Shown in pieces: positions 1 to 11,500 of a stretch of 64,000 nucleotides of DNA. The notes beneath the pieces were generated by a model. The model was not told the origin of the DNA and did not search any database. It was given only the letters and a program-made list of their open reading frames with translations. The stretch lies in NCBI RefSeq assembly GCF_000204055.1, contig NW_006768799.1, positions 61,283 to 125,282 on the forward strand, written 5' to 3'. Within the stretch, counting starts at the first letter, position 1. Every line of letters starts with the position of its first letter. Both the position numbers and the translations under genes were made by a program. Source of the DNA: Melampsora larici-populina 98AG31. Its lineage: Eukaryota > Basidiomycota > Pucciniomycetes > Pucciniales > Melampsoraceae.

Positions 1-1360
1 GGAAAATGGTTTTTAGGTTAGTAGAAATAAAGTTATGGGTATTATGAGGTTAGAATATGAAAGAACACCATTATATTATACTATGACAATTTTAATCTTC
101 AAGGTTGATAAGTAGAAACAGAAGTTATTAGGGAAAAGGCACTTTTTCGAAGTTGGTAAACAAGAGGTACACGTGTAGTTTGGTTGTGTAATAGTGGTAG
201 TGATGGAATTTAAGGTTGCCAAGAGGATTTTTCGGGATTTTTAAGGTTATAGATGATGATGTCATATTACAAAAGAAAGAAAAAGAGAGTAGTAGCTGTG
301 AAAAGTGAAGAAAATGGGTGAAATTCGTGGAAAATGGAGGTTTTCAGCTAATTACATATGTCAAATGACGTCAGAATAGGTTGGTAGATGGCTCATTCAA
401 CGCAGCAGAGTGGATTACATAATGTACAAACTTTAAATCATTAGTAATGGAGGTGTGTGTAAAAAGTTATAAGGCAAATAAAGAATTGGTGTGAATCTCG
501 AATTTACAGTCACAAGTCACATGTAACACTAAAAACTTTAACTTCACAACTCAATATCTTACTCATCACTCATCAGAAGTAGGTCATGTAGGTGTCAGAA
601 ATGATCAGTAACACGTGGGCTACAAGATGCACTTTAGTAATCAAAAATTGGAGCACATCTGAAAAAATTCGTAATCTCAAAAATTGGTTTTCAGCTAGTT
701 TACAAGGAAAAAATCACCTGTATTCATCATAAGAAGTGCTGTACATCATATTATTGCGTCATTGATCACTTTTAGCTGTGAAAATTACATCATTTATTAG
801 TAACAAAATCATTACATTGCGTCATCATAGGGTTTTTAGGGAATTTTTTGGCGGATTTGATTGGTTTTGAGGCTGTTGACCATTGTAAAAGTTCTAGTAC
901 ATTGTTATATATACTTTGAGAGGGTTTTGGGACTGTTGTTCCCCTTTTTTCTTTATCATTTACGCCATTATTATTTTGTTTATCATTATAAACTTATTTT
1001 AATAGTACCTGGTCACTTAAATACGCCCTTTATTACAATTATAAAGAGAAATTTACTTTAGTCTTATAGTCATAAAGACTTATTGGGAATAATATCAAAT
1101 CAGATATTGCTTATTTCTTTTAGTTATCAATTGGGAATAACACTATAGCAGTGTTGATAGTAATACAAAGTGTGTTTTTGAAGTTAAATTACGTGTGAAG
1201 ATATATTTCTCTGGTGCCTTATCAGTACTCAATACAACAGAGCTCTTTCTGATTGTGTTGTTTTAGAAGAGCAGTCCTTAGACAACTTCTACTAGTCATT
1301 TTATTAGTGGATTATCCTCTTCCAGCTCTGTATAACCCTTGTTGGGTTATAAGTTCTACA
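1..1360 (-). repeat. LTR-like repeat, copy 1 (cut by the window edge)
   Basis: This stretch is the near-identical reverse complement of 19111-20470. Read on the minus strand it begins TGTAGAACTTATAACCC at 1360, directly inside the Ty3 RT reading frame. The TG start and the clean insertion point suggest an LTR (solo, or part of an element) running off the left edge of the window. Only scattered single-base differences separate the copies where I compared them. I see no long ORF. The other end is not visible, so the LTR identity is inferred. Confidence 0.65.
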
Positions 1361-2675
1361 CCGTAAGTGCATTCAGTTTTCGATAGTCAAAACAAGGTCT
1401 GAGGTTTCCGTCCTTTTTACCAGTGAATAGGACCGGCGCCGCCCATGGAGAGGTTGTCCGTCTCAAGGTTCCATTAGCTAATCCTTTCTCTAACATCTCA
1501 TTCAAGACTTCAGTTTCTCTTGGTGATAATGGTATGATTCGGCCTGATTGGGGGGTTGCTCCTGGGACTAAGTCCACTCGAAAATCGTACTGACAATGAG
1601 GCGGAAGAACGTTAGAGTTTGCTTTCTCAAACATTCCCAAGTACTCATGGTAGCATTGAGGAACTAATTCAGCGGCTGTCTTTTCTATTTTGTCCTTCGA
1701 AGCCTCTACAGCTAGTCGTGTCGAAACATTCCAAGAGGCCGTTGCGGCATCAATCATTGATCTAGTCGGCTGAGCGGTGAATTTGGTACCTAAGGTTCGT
1801 CGGGTTCCTATTTTTCCATATCTTGCACAAGGGGAAAATTGCTTGCCAATATTTTCAAGACGAGATGATTTAGGATCGGTAGCAAACTCACTCTGCGGGG
1901 GTATTTGCGAGTTATTTTCAAACTCTACCCCCTTCTCGATGTTTCTAGCTTTCCTCTCAGGCCTCATTACGTGGTCCGTCGAGGTTTTTGTCGGATTATC
2001 GAGCGAGTGCTTTTCGTCTGGGTTGTCTGTCTTAAAATTCAAAGGAGGATCCTGATCGCTAATCTTTACTTCTTCTTTGATAACATTAGGGACATCGAAC
2101 TCACATTGCGGGGGCATTTGTGAGCTATCTCTAGACTCTACCCCCTCGTCACTAAACCTAGCGTTCCCCTTAGGCCTCAATACGTGGTCCTTCGAGGGTG
2201 TTGTCGGTCAGGACGAAACTGTTCTCACAGTCGCAATTTCAGTCATTTCTTCATTCTTCAACTTGGCTTCTTCCCAGTTGATTAGTTTGTGATTACGTCG
2301 AATCCAAGGCATTCCTAGAATGACGTCGTACTTGTCACGTAGGTCGGTGATGATAAAAGTCGTCTCTTCATCCTTGATGTTCACACAATAATCTCCAACA
2401 TGAGTTATTACAGATTCGTGACCGCTGAAGCCTGTAACACTTCTCTTTTGTGGGAGTTCAGAGGTTAAAAAGTTGGTTTGGGCTACATACTTTCGACTCA
2501 TAGCTTCGTGTGTGGCTCCACTGTCAACTAGGGCACGGGCAATTTTGGTTGTGGCAGATTTGGGATCATAAAGGTGTATCATATCAATAATTCTTGTATC
2601 ATGCATTTCTAAACTATCAATGATGTTTCCTTCCAATCCCAAATTTTCTATGCTCGAGGGTTGCACAACCTTCAA
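1361..2675 (-). pseudogene. pol: Ty3/gypsy Pol fragment: protease and start of RT
   Basis: This is a polyprotein fragment. The retropepsin-like protease has its active-site motif ALVDSGATHEAMS near residue 50 and the flap-side GMPWIRRNHKLINW near residue 130. A single in-frame TGA at 2208-2210 interrupts the frame, and downstream the same frame continues to the RT entry motif ([13 protein letters not shown], then [19 protein letters not shown], then DYRKLNALT). The frame then runs into the inserted repeat, whose first bases TGTAG provide a stop. There is no ATG at the gag/pol junction. The frame opens in the gag 3' end, which fits frameshift expression. RT palm, RNase H and integrase are absent. 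Confidence 0.8.
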
Positions 2676-3895
2676 TCTCGAGCATCGCCATTTTTTGAAC
2701 TATCAGCTCTGCCTTCCACCTCTTTTCCTTTGTTCAATTGAGTTTCTAACGCATCAATCTTTGCCTTAAGTTGAGATTCTAATTCATCAATTCTTGAATT
2801 GCCATTGCCTGAATAATTGCCTCTTCCTCTTGAATTTCCACGATTGTAATAGCCACCTGAATATCCACCTCTACCTCTTCTCCTTTTCGGACAGTCTCCT
2901 ATAAAGTGACCTGTTTTACCACATGAATAGCAAGCACCACTAGACCCTCTTCTACGATATTCGTCTTCAGTTATGTTCAGACGGTACGCCGAACAGTCCA
3001 TGGCATCGGGATCGGGCATCGAGAGAGGCGTTGACAGCTGAGAGGTTGACGACGGTGCGGCTGTAGCAGGGTTACGTTTATGTAGCTTGCTGTCCAGTCT
3101 GATAGCCATCTTCGCCATGTCTTCAACCGTTTTGAATTCATCTCGTATCATATGTACAGTGACTTCCGATTTTAATCCTNNNNNNNNNNNNNNNNNNNNN
3201 NNNNNNNNNNNNNNNNNNNNNNNNNNNNNNNNNNNNNNNNNNNNNNNNNNNNNNNNNNNNNNNNNNNNNNNNNNNNNNNAAATAAGAATGTGTTCTGGCC
3301 ACTTAACTACGAGCGACAATTCGGAAAACCTTATCCAGTATTCTGATACGTCTTTCGTTTGTTTCAAGTCTCTGAGTTGTTTCTCAGCTTTGCTAACTCT
3401 CTCCGTGTCAAAAAACGTGGCTTTGAAGGAATCTACAAATTTGCTCCAAGTTACCAAATGTCCATTATCCCCATCTAAGATTTGATCCATAAGATGTTGT
3501 CCCCATATGTTTGCCTTCCCCGTTGTGTACGACAACGCGAACGCAACCTTTGCATGATCATTGACAAACGCCGACGAGTTCAGTTGTAGATAGACACCAA
3601 GTTGATTCAAGAAAATTTCAGCCTTTGATCCCTTCGAGCCATCATATTTGTCAGGAGTGGCTACTTTAGGTGGTCGTGGTTGTACAGCAGGAGGTGCCGG
3701 GACGTTGTTCAGCTGCTGAGGAGCACTTAATCCTGGCGTGGCATTGGCATTAGGGTCCGACATGGTGGTGTTTTGCTCTTGTTTTAACCGTTGTATTTCA
3801 AGTTCAGCTCTTTGACGTAAAGCAGATTCTTCGTTCAGCCTTTGAGTTAATTCAGCTAACTGACGCATCACTTCTTCCATGTTCATATTCGACAT
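2672..3895 (-). pseudogene. gag: Ty3/gypsy Gag with CCHC zinc knuckle (contains assembly gap)
   Basis: This is the structural protein that packages retrotransposon RNA. The first 40 residues form a Q/E/L-rich, probably coiled segment. A capsid-type retrotransposon gag domain follows (IFLNQLGVYLQLN, then FKATFFDTERVSKAEKQLRDL), then a CCHC zinc knuckle CYSCGKTGHFIGDCP, then an R/G-rich tail (YYNRGNSRGRGNYSG). The ATG at 3895 is followed by MSNMNMEEVMRQL and an acidic N-terminus. A 100-N gap at 3180-3279 lies in the capsid part. Both sides of the gap read in the same frame, which depends on the arbitrary gap length. The stop overlaps the start of the protease frame, which lies one base back, so pol was probably made by -1 frameshifting (inference). 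Confidence 0.8.
3180..3279. other. Assembly gap (100 N)
   Basis: This is exactly 100 unknown bases inside the Ty3 gag, so the size is probably a placeholder. Residues reported across it have no meaning. Confidence 0.99.
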
Positions 3896-4238
3896 GTCTC
3901 CGGCAGTACTAGCGGCTTCGGTGAACGTATCTTCGGAAGATGACGAAGAACAGTCTCCGGGTGGTTCAAACTTCGGCGTTTTGGCGGGTTCGTGTTGGTT
4001 GATTGCGGGGTAATGTTAAGGTTTCTGGAGTGCTTGGAATTCTCGGGATGTTGACCAAGATCTGAATAACTTTTAAGCGTGAGAGATCTTCTTTTCAAAC
4101 TTTAATAAACTTTTAACTTTCAACTTTAAACTTCTAACTTTTGTCTTGATTTTTCTTTCGTTTTCTTCTTTTCTTTATGTTATTAATCTTCTTTTCTTCT
4201 ACCGCTCCTATCCTGAGTAATGGGTAGACGTTGCAATA

Positions 4239-4397
4239 TGTTAGGACCTGGAATGGAGGATGGAGCGCTGAGGTGTAGTTGCTAGTATAACTAGATTGCA
4301 ACGTGAAGACTAAAAGCTCAGTGAGAGCGCGCGCTGGGATATAGCTAAAAGGTACAACACGCAGCTATAAGCATATGCTACTAGAGAGACCATAACA
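4239..4397 (-). repeat. Probable short 5' LTR of the Ty3 remnant
   Basis: Read on the minus strand, this 159-bp segment starts TGTTATGGTC and ends GGTCCTAACA, giving TG...CA ends with a TGTTA/TAACA terminal inverted repeat. It lies about 340 bp upstream of gag, where the 5' LTR should be. No second copy is in the window because the 3' part of the element is missing. The borders rest on the terminal motif only, and I could not identify the primer-binding site firmly. Confidence 0.45.
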
Positions 4398-4455
4398 CTG
4401 AGCCTTTACGGGTTACTACATAATAAGACAGAACAGTTGAGGGGCAGTGCATTTA

Positions 4456-5225
4456 GAGCATCCACTATCGTTGCAGTAAATTTTCAGTAAATTTACTGTA
4501 CGTGTCTGTAAAGTACAGTTTCTGTATGTACAGAAACACACAATTCCACTATCGTTGCAGTATATATATTCTGCACAGTACGTACTGTACAGAATGGACT
4601 CTGTTCCACTATCGTGTGTTCTGTGAAAAATCTGCAAATCTCAAAACATCAAGTTTTGACATTTAGTCGTTGCTCAGAATGGGTTGAGTTTCAAAAGCAT
4701 TGTTTTCATAACAACTGCTCCAAAATAATCGATTAGAGAATCATCAATTAGAGAACAATTGATTGGAAAAACAAAAAGATTGGAAAATAATCGATTGGAA
4801 AACAGTTGATTTCAAAAAAAACAATTTAAAAGAAAGATGTGAAAACAAATGATTGGAAAAGTGGGGGACTTCATAAAACTGATGAGCAGTAACAAGATGT
4901 TATAGTCCAATGCTCATGTTGAGAGTCAGAATGAGAGTGTGGTGTGTGTATGCGGATCGAGAGCATAAAAAGTGAAGTGTATGTAGTCGGACTTTGAATT
5001 TTGGGAGTGATGGTGTGGTGTGCAGCTTGGTAAAAGTCCGGTGCTTTTGCAGATACCAATTTGGTAGAGGTCCAGCAAATTTGCTTGACCTCTACCAATT
5101 TTCAAGTGATTCTGTAGGTACAGATCTGTATATTGGACACGATTGGGGATTTTGACGTTCGGTACGGTAAATTTCAGTAAAATTTACCGTACCGAGGCCA
5201 TTTACAGAGACGATAGTGGATGCTC
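4456..5225. mobile_element. PIF/Harbinger-type MITE (770 bp)
   Basis: The left end GAGCATCCACTATCGT is repeated exactly as the reverse complement at the right end (5210-5225). Both ends are flanked by TTA (4453-4455 and 5226-5228), the target duplication typical of PIF/Harbinger elements. The inside is AT-rich and non-coding. It repeats the motif CCACTATCG near 4547 and 4606 and has an inverted repeat at 5160-5174 and 5180-5194 (arm CGGTACGGTAAATTT). It has no transposase and would depend on an autonomous element. The Harbinger copy at 21692-25004 has different TIRs and is not an obvious driver. Confidence 0.88.
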
Positions 5226-5524
5226 TTATCAAAAATACAAAATATACTTGTACTGCACTACACCATCAGACTCGGAGTTTGATTGTAATGCACAAAAAGC
5301 CTTACTTTGGAATATTTTGTTGCAGGAGAAGATGTGATTTGATGTACAGCTCAAATGAAAAGGTAATCCCCACAGGAACAACACCTCAAATTTACAATCA
5401 ATCTTCATTTGATCTGACTTCTTACTCAGATTGGTTCAGCCCTTGGAAGTTTTCAATAGGTTATTGAGAAGTTCGCTGAGAAAAGCTATTCGAAGTTTTG
5501 AGCTTTGCCGTATGACAAAAATTA

Positions 5525-5653
5525 ACCTGGGGTAAACAGGACTGGCGTGAGCACTACGGCACAAGCCTACAGAAGCTTCGAAGAGCTTGACTAAAAGCGA
5601 AACACACCTGGGGTAAACAGGACTGGCGTGAGCACTACGGCACAAGCCTACAG
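5525..5653. repeat. Tandem repeat, 81-bp period
   Basis: A 48-bp block beginning ACCTGGGGTAAACAGGACTG occurs at 5525-5572 and again at 5606-5653. The spacer (agcttcgaagagcttgac) links the copies, and a degraded third start (acacacctg) appears near 5684. The reading frames are not convincing as protein. Confidence 0.8.
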
Positions 5654-8189
5654 TGCCTCAATTGGTGTAATCAAAGCAAAACACACCTGTGCGTAAAGCA
5701 ACAGGAGAAAAAGTGATCAAAGGTGAGATCGGATAAGTTGTAGGTAAAAGTAAATGCTAAAGAAAGGATTTGATGTTTGAGAAGATGTTGTAACATTTAA
5801 AAGAGAAAAATAAATGACTTACAGTTTCTTTCTGATGAGGAAAGAAACTGGGAGGAAGAACTACTGACTATCTTTATATGAAACTAACACAACATCACAG
5901 CCACGGACATACATAAAATAGCTCAGGTCACATTTCGACCTATTCCCAAAACAGATTAAAATAAATCAATCCACCACAGCCCCTTTTACCAATCCGAACA
6001 CATAATACCTTGATCCATCATAATTTGATAATAAATTGTTAATAATTTGATAATAAATTGTTAGTAATTTGATAAAGCCTTGAGGTCCTGAAGTTCTTGA
6101 CAATTTAGGTAAGAATAGAAATGCACAAACATCTTACAGACAGACACAAATAGTTAAGATATCACAACAGTTATATGTTGATAAAACATAAAACTGTTTC
6201 TCCTGGAGTATAACTGTGAATCTTTGCTTGCATGATTGGTTGTTATTCAGTGGTAACATATTGGTTGTGCCCCCCACACACTTTTCAAGTTTGGTAAATG
6301 CTATGGAAAGCTACCTGCTTGACTACATTTGCACAATGATCTAAGAGAAATAGAGAAGGTGTAACAAAGTTGCTTTTGACCACAAAACAGCCTTGAGATC
6401 AAAAATAAATATGAAACCAAACTCAATGGTGTTATGAAGAAAGAAATAATATAATTAAAAATAACCCCCAATCAATCAAAAATGTGTATGCAAGTGAAAA
6501 ATTAACTGGATGACTCAGGTGGATTATTTTTGAAAGCATAGAAAATTAGTCAAGTTAAATAAAACATCATTGTGAAGAATCTCATTGGCTCAGTCTTCAT
6601 TTTAAAGGCATATCAAGTTTGATAGACTTTTAACCTGAACCAATTTTTGCTTTTGTATTTGTTTCACAAAATCCTTAATAGGGTTGAACCTTCTCCATTT
6701 GATGATGTATTAAATTGTCTGATGAATGGTTTGAGAGCTGATGAGAGCATTATCATCATTGTTGATTGTTGATAGATTACAACTCTTGATTGCCTTGTGA
6801 TTCCAAGTAGATCAAGATTGACTTTTTTAAACTGTAAGTCAATGGAAATGGTCATTTTTCTTGATTCGAATGCTTTTGCTTCTAATGCCAATACATTATT
6901 AGTTTGAGATATTGGCAGCAAGAGGCTGGCAAATTGAGAGCATGCACAACTTAAAGTGAATGATTTTCAAAGCAGTAAATAGAAACGATAGATTTTAATC
7001 GAGTGGTTTGAGCTGGTTAGTGGGACTTTTTCAGATTGTACTTGGGAGTCCTAGATTTAAACAAGGTTGATGATTTATAAAGTGAGATCGATCATTTGTA
7101 GAGTGAGGTTGATGGTTTGTAGATTAGAGTTTGTTTTTATGAGCTTGTTTAGGAATCAATGAGTCAAAAACGATCTAAAAGTTGGAGTTCTTTACGTATC
7201 ATCATGTTTTGATCAATTCACTTGAAGTTGCAAGAAGTCGAGTGCAAAGAATTGTGCTGTGATTGATATCTATTTTAAAACACCCCCACCCAAACCAATT
7301 ATGAGACACCTCCCTAAACCTTGTCACTTCATAAAAAGCTGGTTCCGAAAGATAATTCAACAGTTCAACTTACTTTTAAGTAAATATTTTATACCATGCT
7401 CCTCTTGTTTCCAAATCTCTCTGTGCCCCGAGCCAGAAGCAGCAGATTGTTTCCATATGAAGTGAATCATTTACTTTTGGAAGGTAACTGAGTCATCACA
7501 ACTTTTCCACTACTGAAAGGTGATCTAGAATGGATCCCTAATTGGTCCTTATTTTACTTGGAGATTCTTGGAGTCGGTGAAGAGGAAGTGAGATATCACA
7601 TTCTGAGGTTGTATTTGAAGATGATTAGTTTGAAATCGTGATCTGAGGATGCTGTGGAGAATGAACATAAATTAAGATGTATTGTCAGTTTCTTGGGAAA
7701 AAGCTGGACACTCAATGAGTTTGAATGAACATACCTTCCCCAATCAGACCTTCTGATCAATGCGATCAAGACCAGTGGATCGAGGTAACTAATCAAAATT
7801 GAGGAGATTTTGACGCAGTGATTGCTTTTGATGTTTGACAGACGATCAAGATCAAAAAAGGCTTGTTAGTTAGATCTTGAAATGAAGCTAAAGATTGAGC
7901 AAATTTGAGATCACTACCAGTCTTGAGTTGAATCTGAGAACAAATGCAAAAGCAAGCTCAAGGGAAGGAGAAAGCATATATTGAAGCAATGGTTCAACAA
8001 TCAATCAAAATAATGATCATGTCAGTTATATTATCCAGCAACAGAACTTAGCAAAGTAAGAAAAGACAACAGCATATTAAAAGCAAATCAATTGAAAGTA
8101 GGGGTGTGAACGCTGGTTTGACACGTTCACAGCGGCATGAAATCATGAACAGGCTAGCGCCCATATCAAAAGATATGTTGAATTGATAG
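5654..8189. other. Gene-free AT-rich stretch
   Basis: I find no supportable gene, RNA or element ends here. Short ORFs of 60-85 codons have AT-rich, non-protein-like composition. Small tandem runs of aataatttgataataaattg occur near 6025-6075. The right edge (8180-8189) is the target flank of the Ngaro element. Confidence 0.5.
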
Positions 8190-8381
8190 TCCACTCTTCA
8201 GCTTAGAGTTTGGTTAGAGGTTATCAAAGGGACTTGTTGGGTTTAAGTTTCCTGTTGTGAGCCTTAAACCCACCCTGCATTACCTTGCCATCTGGTGAGG
8301 TAAATGCATACGGGCGTAGCCGGTTTCCGTGCCCTGTTGGTTTTCTAAAACCAATCCCGTGAGGCACGGTAACTCCCAGCT
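8190..8381 (-). repeat. Split direct repeat B2 (element 3' end)
   Basis: This 192-bp block is nearly identical to 8646-8837. It starts tccactcttcagc and ends aactcccagct on the plus strand. It can fold: GGGTTTAAG/CTTAAACCC form one stem, and CCGTGCC (8327-8333) pairs with GGCACGG (8363-8369) around TTGGTTTT/AAAACCAA (8337-8354). Its outer edge is the 3' end of the element. Confidence 0.9.
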
Positions 8382-8425
8382 AGGGTCGGTGGGTGGGTTT
8401 TTTCTGTTGGGCGGGTGGGTTGGAT

Positions 8426-8645
8426 CAAAAATGTTTTTGACACTTATGATCTAATGTTGATAACCGTAAAGAGCTAAAGCTAGTAGCTGATGTGAGTCGA
8501 TGAATTGTGAGATGTGAGGTTCTTAGAATTTGGAGTGATTCAAATTCTTTCCTTCGAGAAGTCTGTTTCGAAGCCTGTCACATCTCACCTACATCTTTCA
8601 CGAGAGTGGACATGTACACCAATGCGTGCCTTTTGGTGTTTACTA
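8426..8645 (-). repeat. Split direct repeat A2
   Basis: This 220-bp block is nearly identical to A1 at 15169-15388, running from caaaaatgtttttgacac to cttttggtgtttacta on the plus strand. It abuts B1 without a gap, as expected if the element passes through a circle joining the 3' end of B to the 5' end of A. Confidence 0.92.
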
Positions 8646-8837
8646 TCCACTCTTCAGCTTAGAGTTTGGTTAGAGGTTATCAAAGGGACTTGTTGGGTTT
8701 AAGTTTCCTGTTGTGAGCCTTAAACCCACCCTGCATTACCTTGCCATCTGGTGAGGTAAATGCATACGGGCGTAGCCGGTTTCCGTGCCCTGTTGGTTTT
8801 CTAAAACCAATCCCGTGAGGCACGGTAACTCCCAGCT
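8646..8837 (-). repeat. Split direct repeat B1
   Basis: Second copy of the 192-bp B block, immediately downstream (minus strand) of the recombinase gene. It diverges from B2 exactly after cccagct: gcaggccctc here, agggtcggtg at B2. A 119-codon ORF crossing it (9039-8680) is not supported as a gene. Confidence 0.9.
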
Positions 8838-9072
8838 GCAGGCCCTCCCACCCTCCTTGGAGAGTTTGTGTTTTGGGTTTGTCGTACATTCCCCTTACCA
8901 TGGTGGGTTTGCTGTTTTGCATACCGACCTTGGCCTGGGAGACAACCCCTTTTCGGTCTGCATGGAACACAAATCTACACAATTCTCCCTCTGGAGTAAG
9001 ACGAAGTTGCACGAACCCTCGCTTTAAGCGAGTTCTCATCTTGTCAGTCTTTCGGAACTTTAACCGAATTTC

Positions 9073-10140
9073 TTAAGTTTGCTTAATTGCTTCTAAAAAT
9101 TGTTTGGTCTCATCTAGCTCCTGCAGGGTAAAAACTTTAACGTATCTTTTATAAGATTCCGATTTCCATCGCCCTACTTTCATCAAGGTATTCTCGCTCG
9201 TGCCTAGGTTCGCTCGGAGTGAAGTTCCTCCTACACGAAAAGAGTGACCTGTCCAACTTTTGAGACTTGCTTCTCCCCAGATCTCTTCTAGCGACTTGAT
9301 AAACTGAGTCTTCTTCAAAACCCCATCTTTATGTTGAAATAAAAGAGAGTCTTTATCTTTATTTGGGTTGATTTCCAAGATTCGCTTTATCGCCGCTACA
9401 GGATCTAATACAGACGGTTGCTGTTGAAGATGTATTACTTGGGTTTCGTTCGGTGCTGCGGTCTTTGCTTTCTTCAGGTGTAACTTTACCCAGTTTCCTT
9501 TCGCTGAATTTCCAAACTCAACGTGTCTCCTTAGCAATGCTCCGTCTTCTTTCTTATGCCTAAAAATTTCACCTAATCGCATTAGACCCCAGAAAGCTAC
9601 TAAAGCAATCGCAGCTACTAATTCATGTTTAGTTGATCTTCCTTCGCATTTATCTAAGAGGATTAGGAGTTGTTGGACCGTGACCGGTTTCTTTTCATTC
9701 GTGAGTAGGACGGTTTCTTCTTCTTTTCTAGTCGCTCTTAATAAAACTTTTACTATGCTCTCGTCTAGTTTAATCTTTGTGACGTGTTTTACTAAGTGCC
9801 ATGCTTGAATTCCATCTATGTATTTATCGATCGTTTTAGAAGCGATCTTCTTTTTCGGCGGGCCGTCAACTCGAATTCCAGACTCTCCTGCCCACGCGAT
9901 GAAGTTATACAAGTCTTTCTTCAATATTTGTTCCTCTTCATTAAACGTTCTCCCTGTCGATTCAACATATTCGATGTATTTCGACAACCCCGATGAATAA
10001 CCTTTCAAGGTCGACTTCGCCCAACCGCTCTTTGCCATATGTGCACCGGATATTGAAGTCTCTCTTGCTGCGCTTTCGAAGTGTCTTGGTAAGTCTCCGT
10101 CACTTTTGGGTTTGTTGAGACGGTGTCTGTAGGGTGGCAT
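9073..10140 (-). CDS. Tyrosine recombinase of Ngaro element 1
   Basis: This 355-residue enzyme of the tyrosine recombinase (phage-integrase fold) family would integrate the circular DNA form of the retrotransposon. An N-terminal SAM-like, core-binding region (GYSSGLSKYIEYVESTGR, residues 47-64) precedes the catalytic domain. Visible catalytic residues are the first Arg in GLMRLGEIF, the H-x-x-R box in WTGHSFRVGGTSLR, the Trp/His position in VGRWKSESY, and the nucleophile Tyr in the YKRYVKVF segment. The ORF is uninterrupted. The ATG at 10140 opens with MPPYRHRLNKPKSDG and lies about 350 bp after the pol stop. It is similar along its length to the enzyme at 55037-56071. Confidence 0.92.
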   Translation of the reverse strand: MPPYRHRLNKPKSDGDLPRHFESAARETSISGAHMAKSGWAKSTLKGYSSGLSKYIEYVESTGRTFNEEEQILKKDLYNFIAWAGESGIRVDGPPKKKIASKTIDKYIDGIQAWHLVKHVTKIKLDESIVKVLLRATRKEEETVLLTNEKKPVTVQQLLILLDKCEGRSTKHELVAAIALVAFWGLMRLGEIFRHKKEDGALLRRHVEFGNSAKGNWVKLHLKKAKTAAPNETQVIHLQQQPSVLDPVAAIKRILEINPNKDKDSLLFQHKDGVLKKTQFIKSLEEIWGEASLKSWTGHSFRVGGTSLRANLGTSENTLMKVGRWKSESYKRYVKVFTLQELDETKQFLEAIKQT

Positions 10141-11500
10141 GCCGAGCTTCTTTGAAAAAAGTTTCCGAAGAAAGCTCTCGTAGGTAATTGTCTCACTGAT
10201 CTTTGTTGCTTTCCCGGGTAAGCCGGGGCTCCTTCATCTGGAAGGCCTTTCGGTCGACTGTCACGTGGAGTCGTTATCTCACGAGGTTTTAGTCTCTTAC
10301 CAACTTCTCGACGTCTTATCGTCGATCTCCGTATCTCACGAAGGACGTTCATCCATCTATATCAGTCTCAGTTTCTGTGGATTCCACTTTATTTCAATCC
10401 TTCACTGTTAACTCTCACTTTCATCATTCACTGGCAACTCACTCTCATACCTGATAAAAACTCTTATCGTGGTTTTAACCTTCTATTTCATGTCTGTTGT
10501 AAGAATGGTCTTAAGTCGTTTGGTAAGTCAAGTTCCATCTTATTCTCCTTCCTTTTCTTGGTATCTAAACCTCTGGACAGTGCATCTGCCAAGTTATCTA
10601 CTGACTTCACTCTTTTGGCTTCTATCGCGCTGTTGTGTTTCAGCAGGTCTTCTTGCAGGATCTTCCATTCTCTGTTTACCAGTGCATCTCTTGACTTTCC
10701 GTTATGTATCACCCCTTCTGATACGGTGTTGTCGGTTAACGCTAAGTAAGTAATTCCGTCTACTTTTTCTATCCTTTTCAGCATTTCCCAACCTAACCTT
10801 ATTGCTACGGTTTCGGCCCAGGCGATGCCTCTTCGCGTTCCGTCTTGTTCAGCTCTATTCCATCCTGGTTTTAGTTGAAGCCTGGTCCAGTGTTTGCCAA
10901 TGATGATACCTAGTCCATAGGATGTCGAGGCATCACCGATCCAGCCGACTGTACGCACTTCAGGTTTTGGAATGGTTTGTAGCGGTTCTGCTTTTGTCAG
11001 AGTTTCTCTCCATATTTGTAAGTCTTCTTTGACTTCTTCTGGGATGTCCCTTAATGCGTATTTATGCTTCCACTCTTTCATCCATCGATAGATCGCAGCA
11101 CAGTATACTCGCATCTGTGGAAAGACATATGCGCAGTGGTTTAACCGTCCCACCAGGATCTCCGTTTCTTTGAAGGACTGCCTCGATTCTTTCAGAAAGG
11201 ACGATAGCTGTTCAAGTCTTTGTTGGATCTTTTCTTCTGGTAGCTTCACCGTTTTATTTTTCCCGTCCCAAATGAAACCTAAATATTTCTGAACGTGAGT
11301 GAACTCCTTCCATTTTTTCTCGTTTGTTTCCACCCCCATTCTCGTACTGGTTTCTACTATATCTATCATCTTACCTGCTTCTACGTCTTCTTCGTGTTTT
11401 AAAAACAGTGTATCATCTACCCATCTGAATCCTGCTAGTAGTTTGAATTTCTTCACCATCAATTCTTTCCACGTTTCAGCTGCCCACCCAAACGTTCCGC

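Larger units (their letters stand above)
1361..4397 (-). mobile_element. Truncated Ty3/gypsy retrotransposon
   Basis: Minus-strand order is a short LTR (4397-4239), a leader, gag (3895-2672), then protease and the start of reverse transcriptase (to 1361). The RT is cut just after its first conserved block by the LTR-like repeat at 1-1360. RNase H, integrase and a 3' LTR are not in the window. A 100-N gap lies in gag and an in-frame stop separates protease from RT, so this copy cannot act on its own. The gag zinc knuckle and the retropepsin DSG motif place it in the Ty3/gypsy (Metaviridae) group. Confidence 0.85.

Noticed and set aside
8680..9039. 119-codon minus-strand ORF after the Ngaro recombinase
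   Set aside because: It runs through the B1 repeat, has no recognisable motif and no equivalent in element 2. It is more likely non-coding 3' sequence.
10005..10352. 115-codon ORF between pol and recombinase
   Set aside because: Its C-terminal half is an out-of-frame copy of the recombinase start. The rest lacks motifs.
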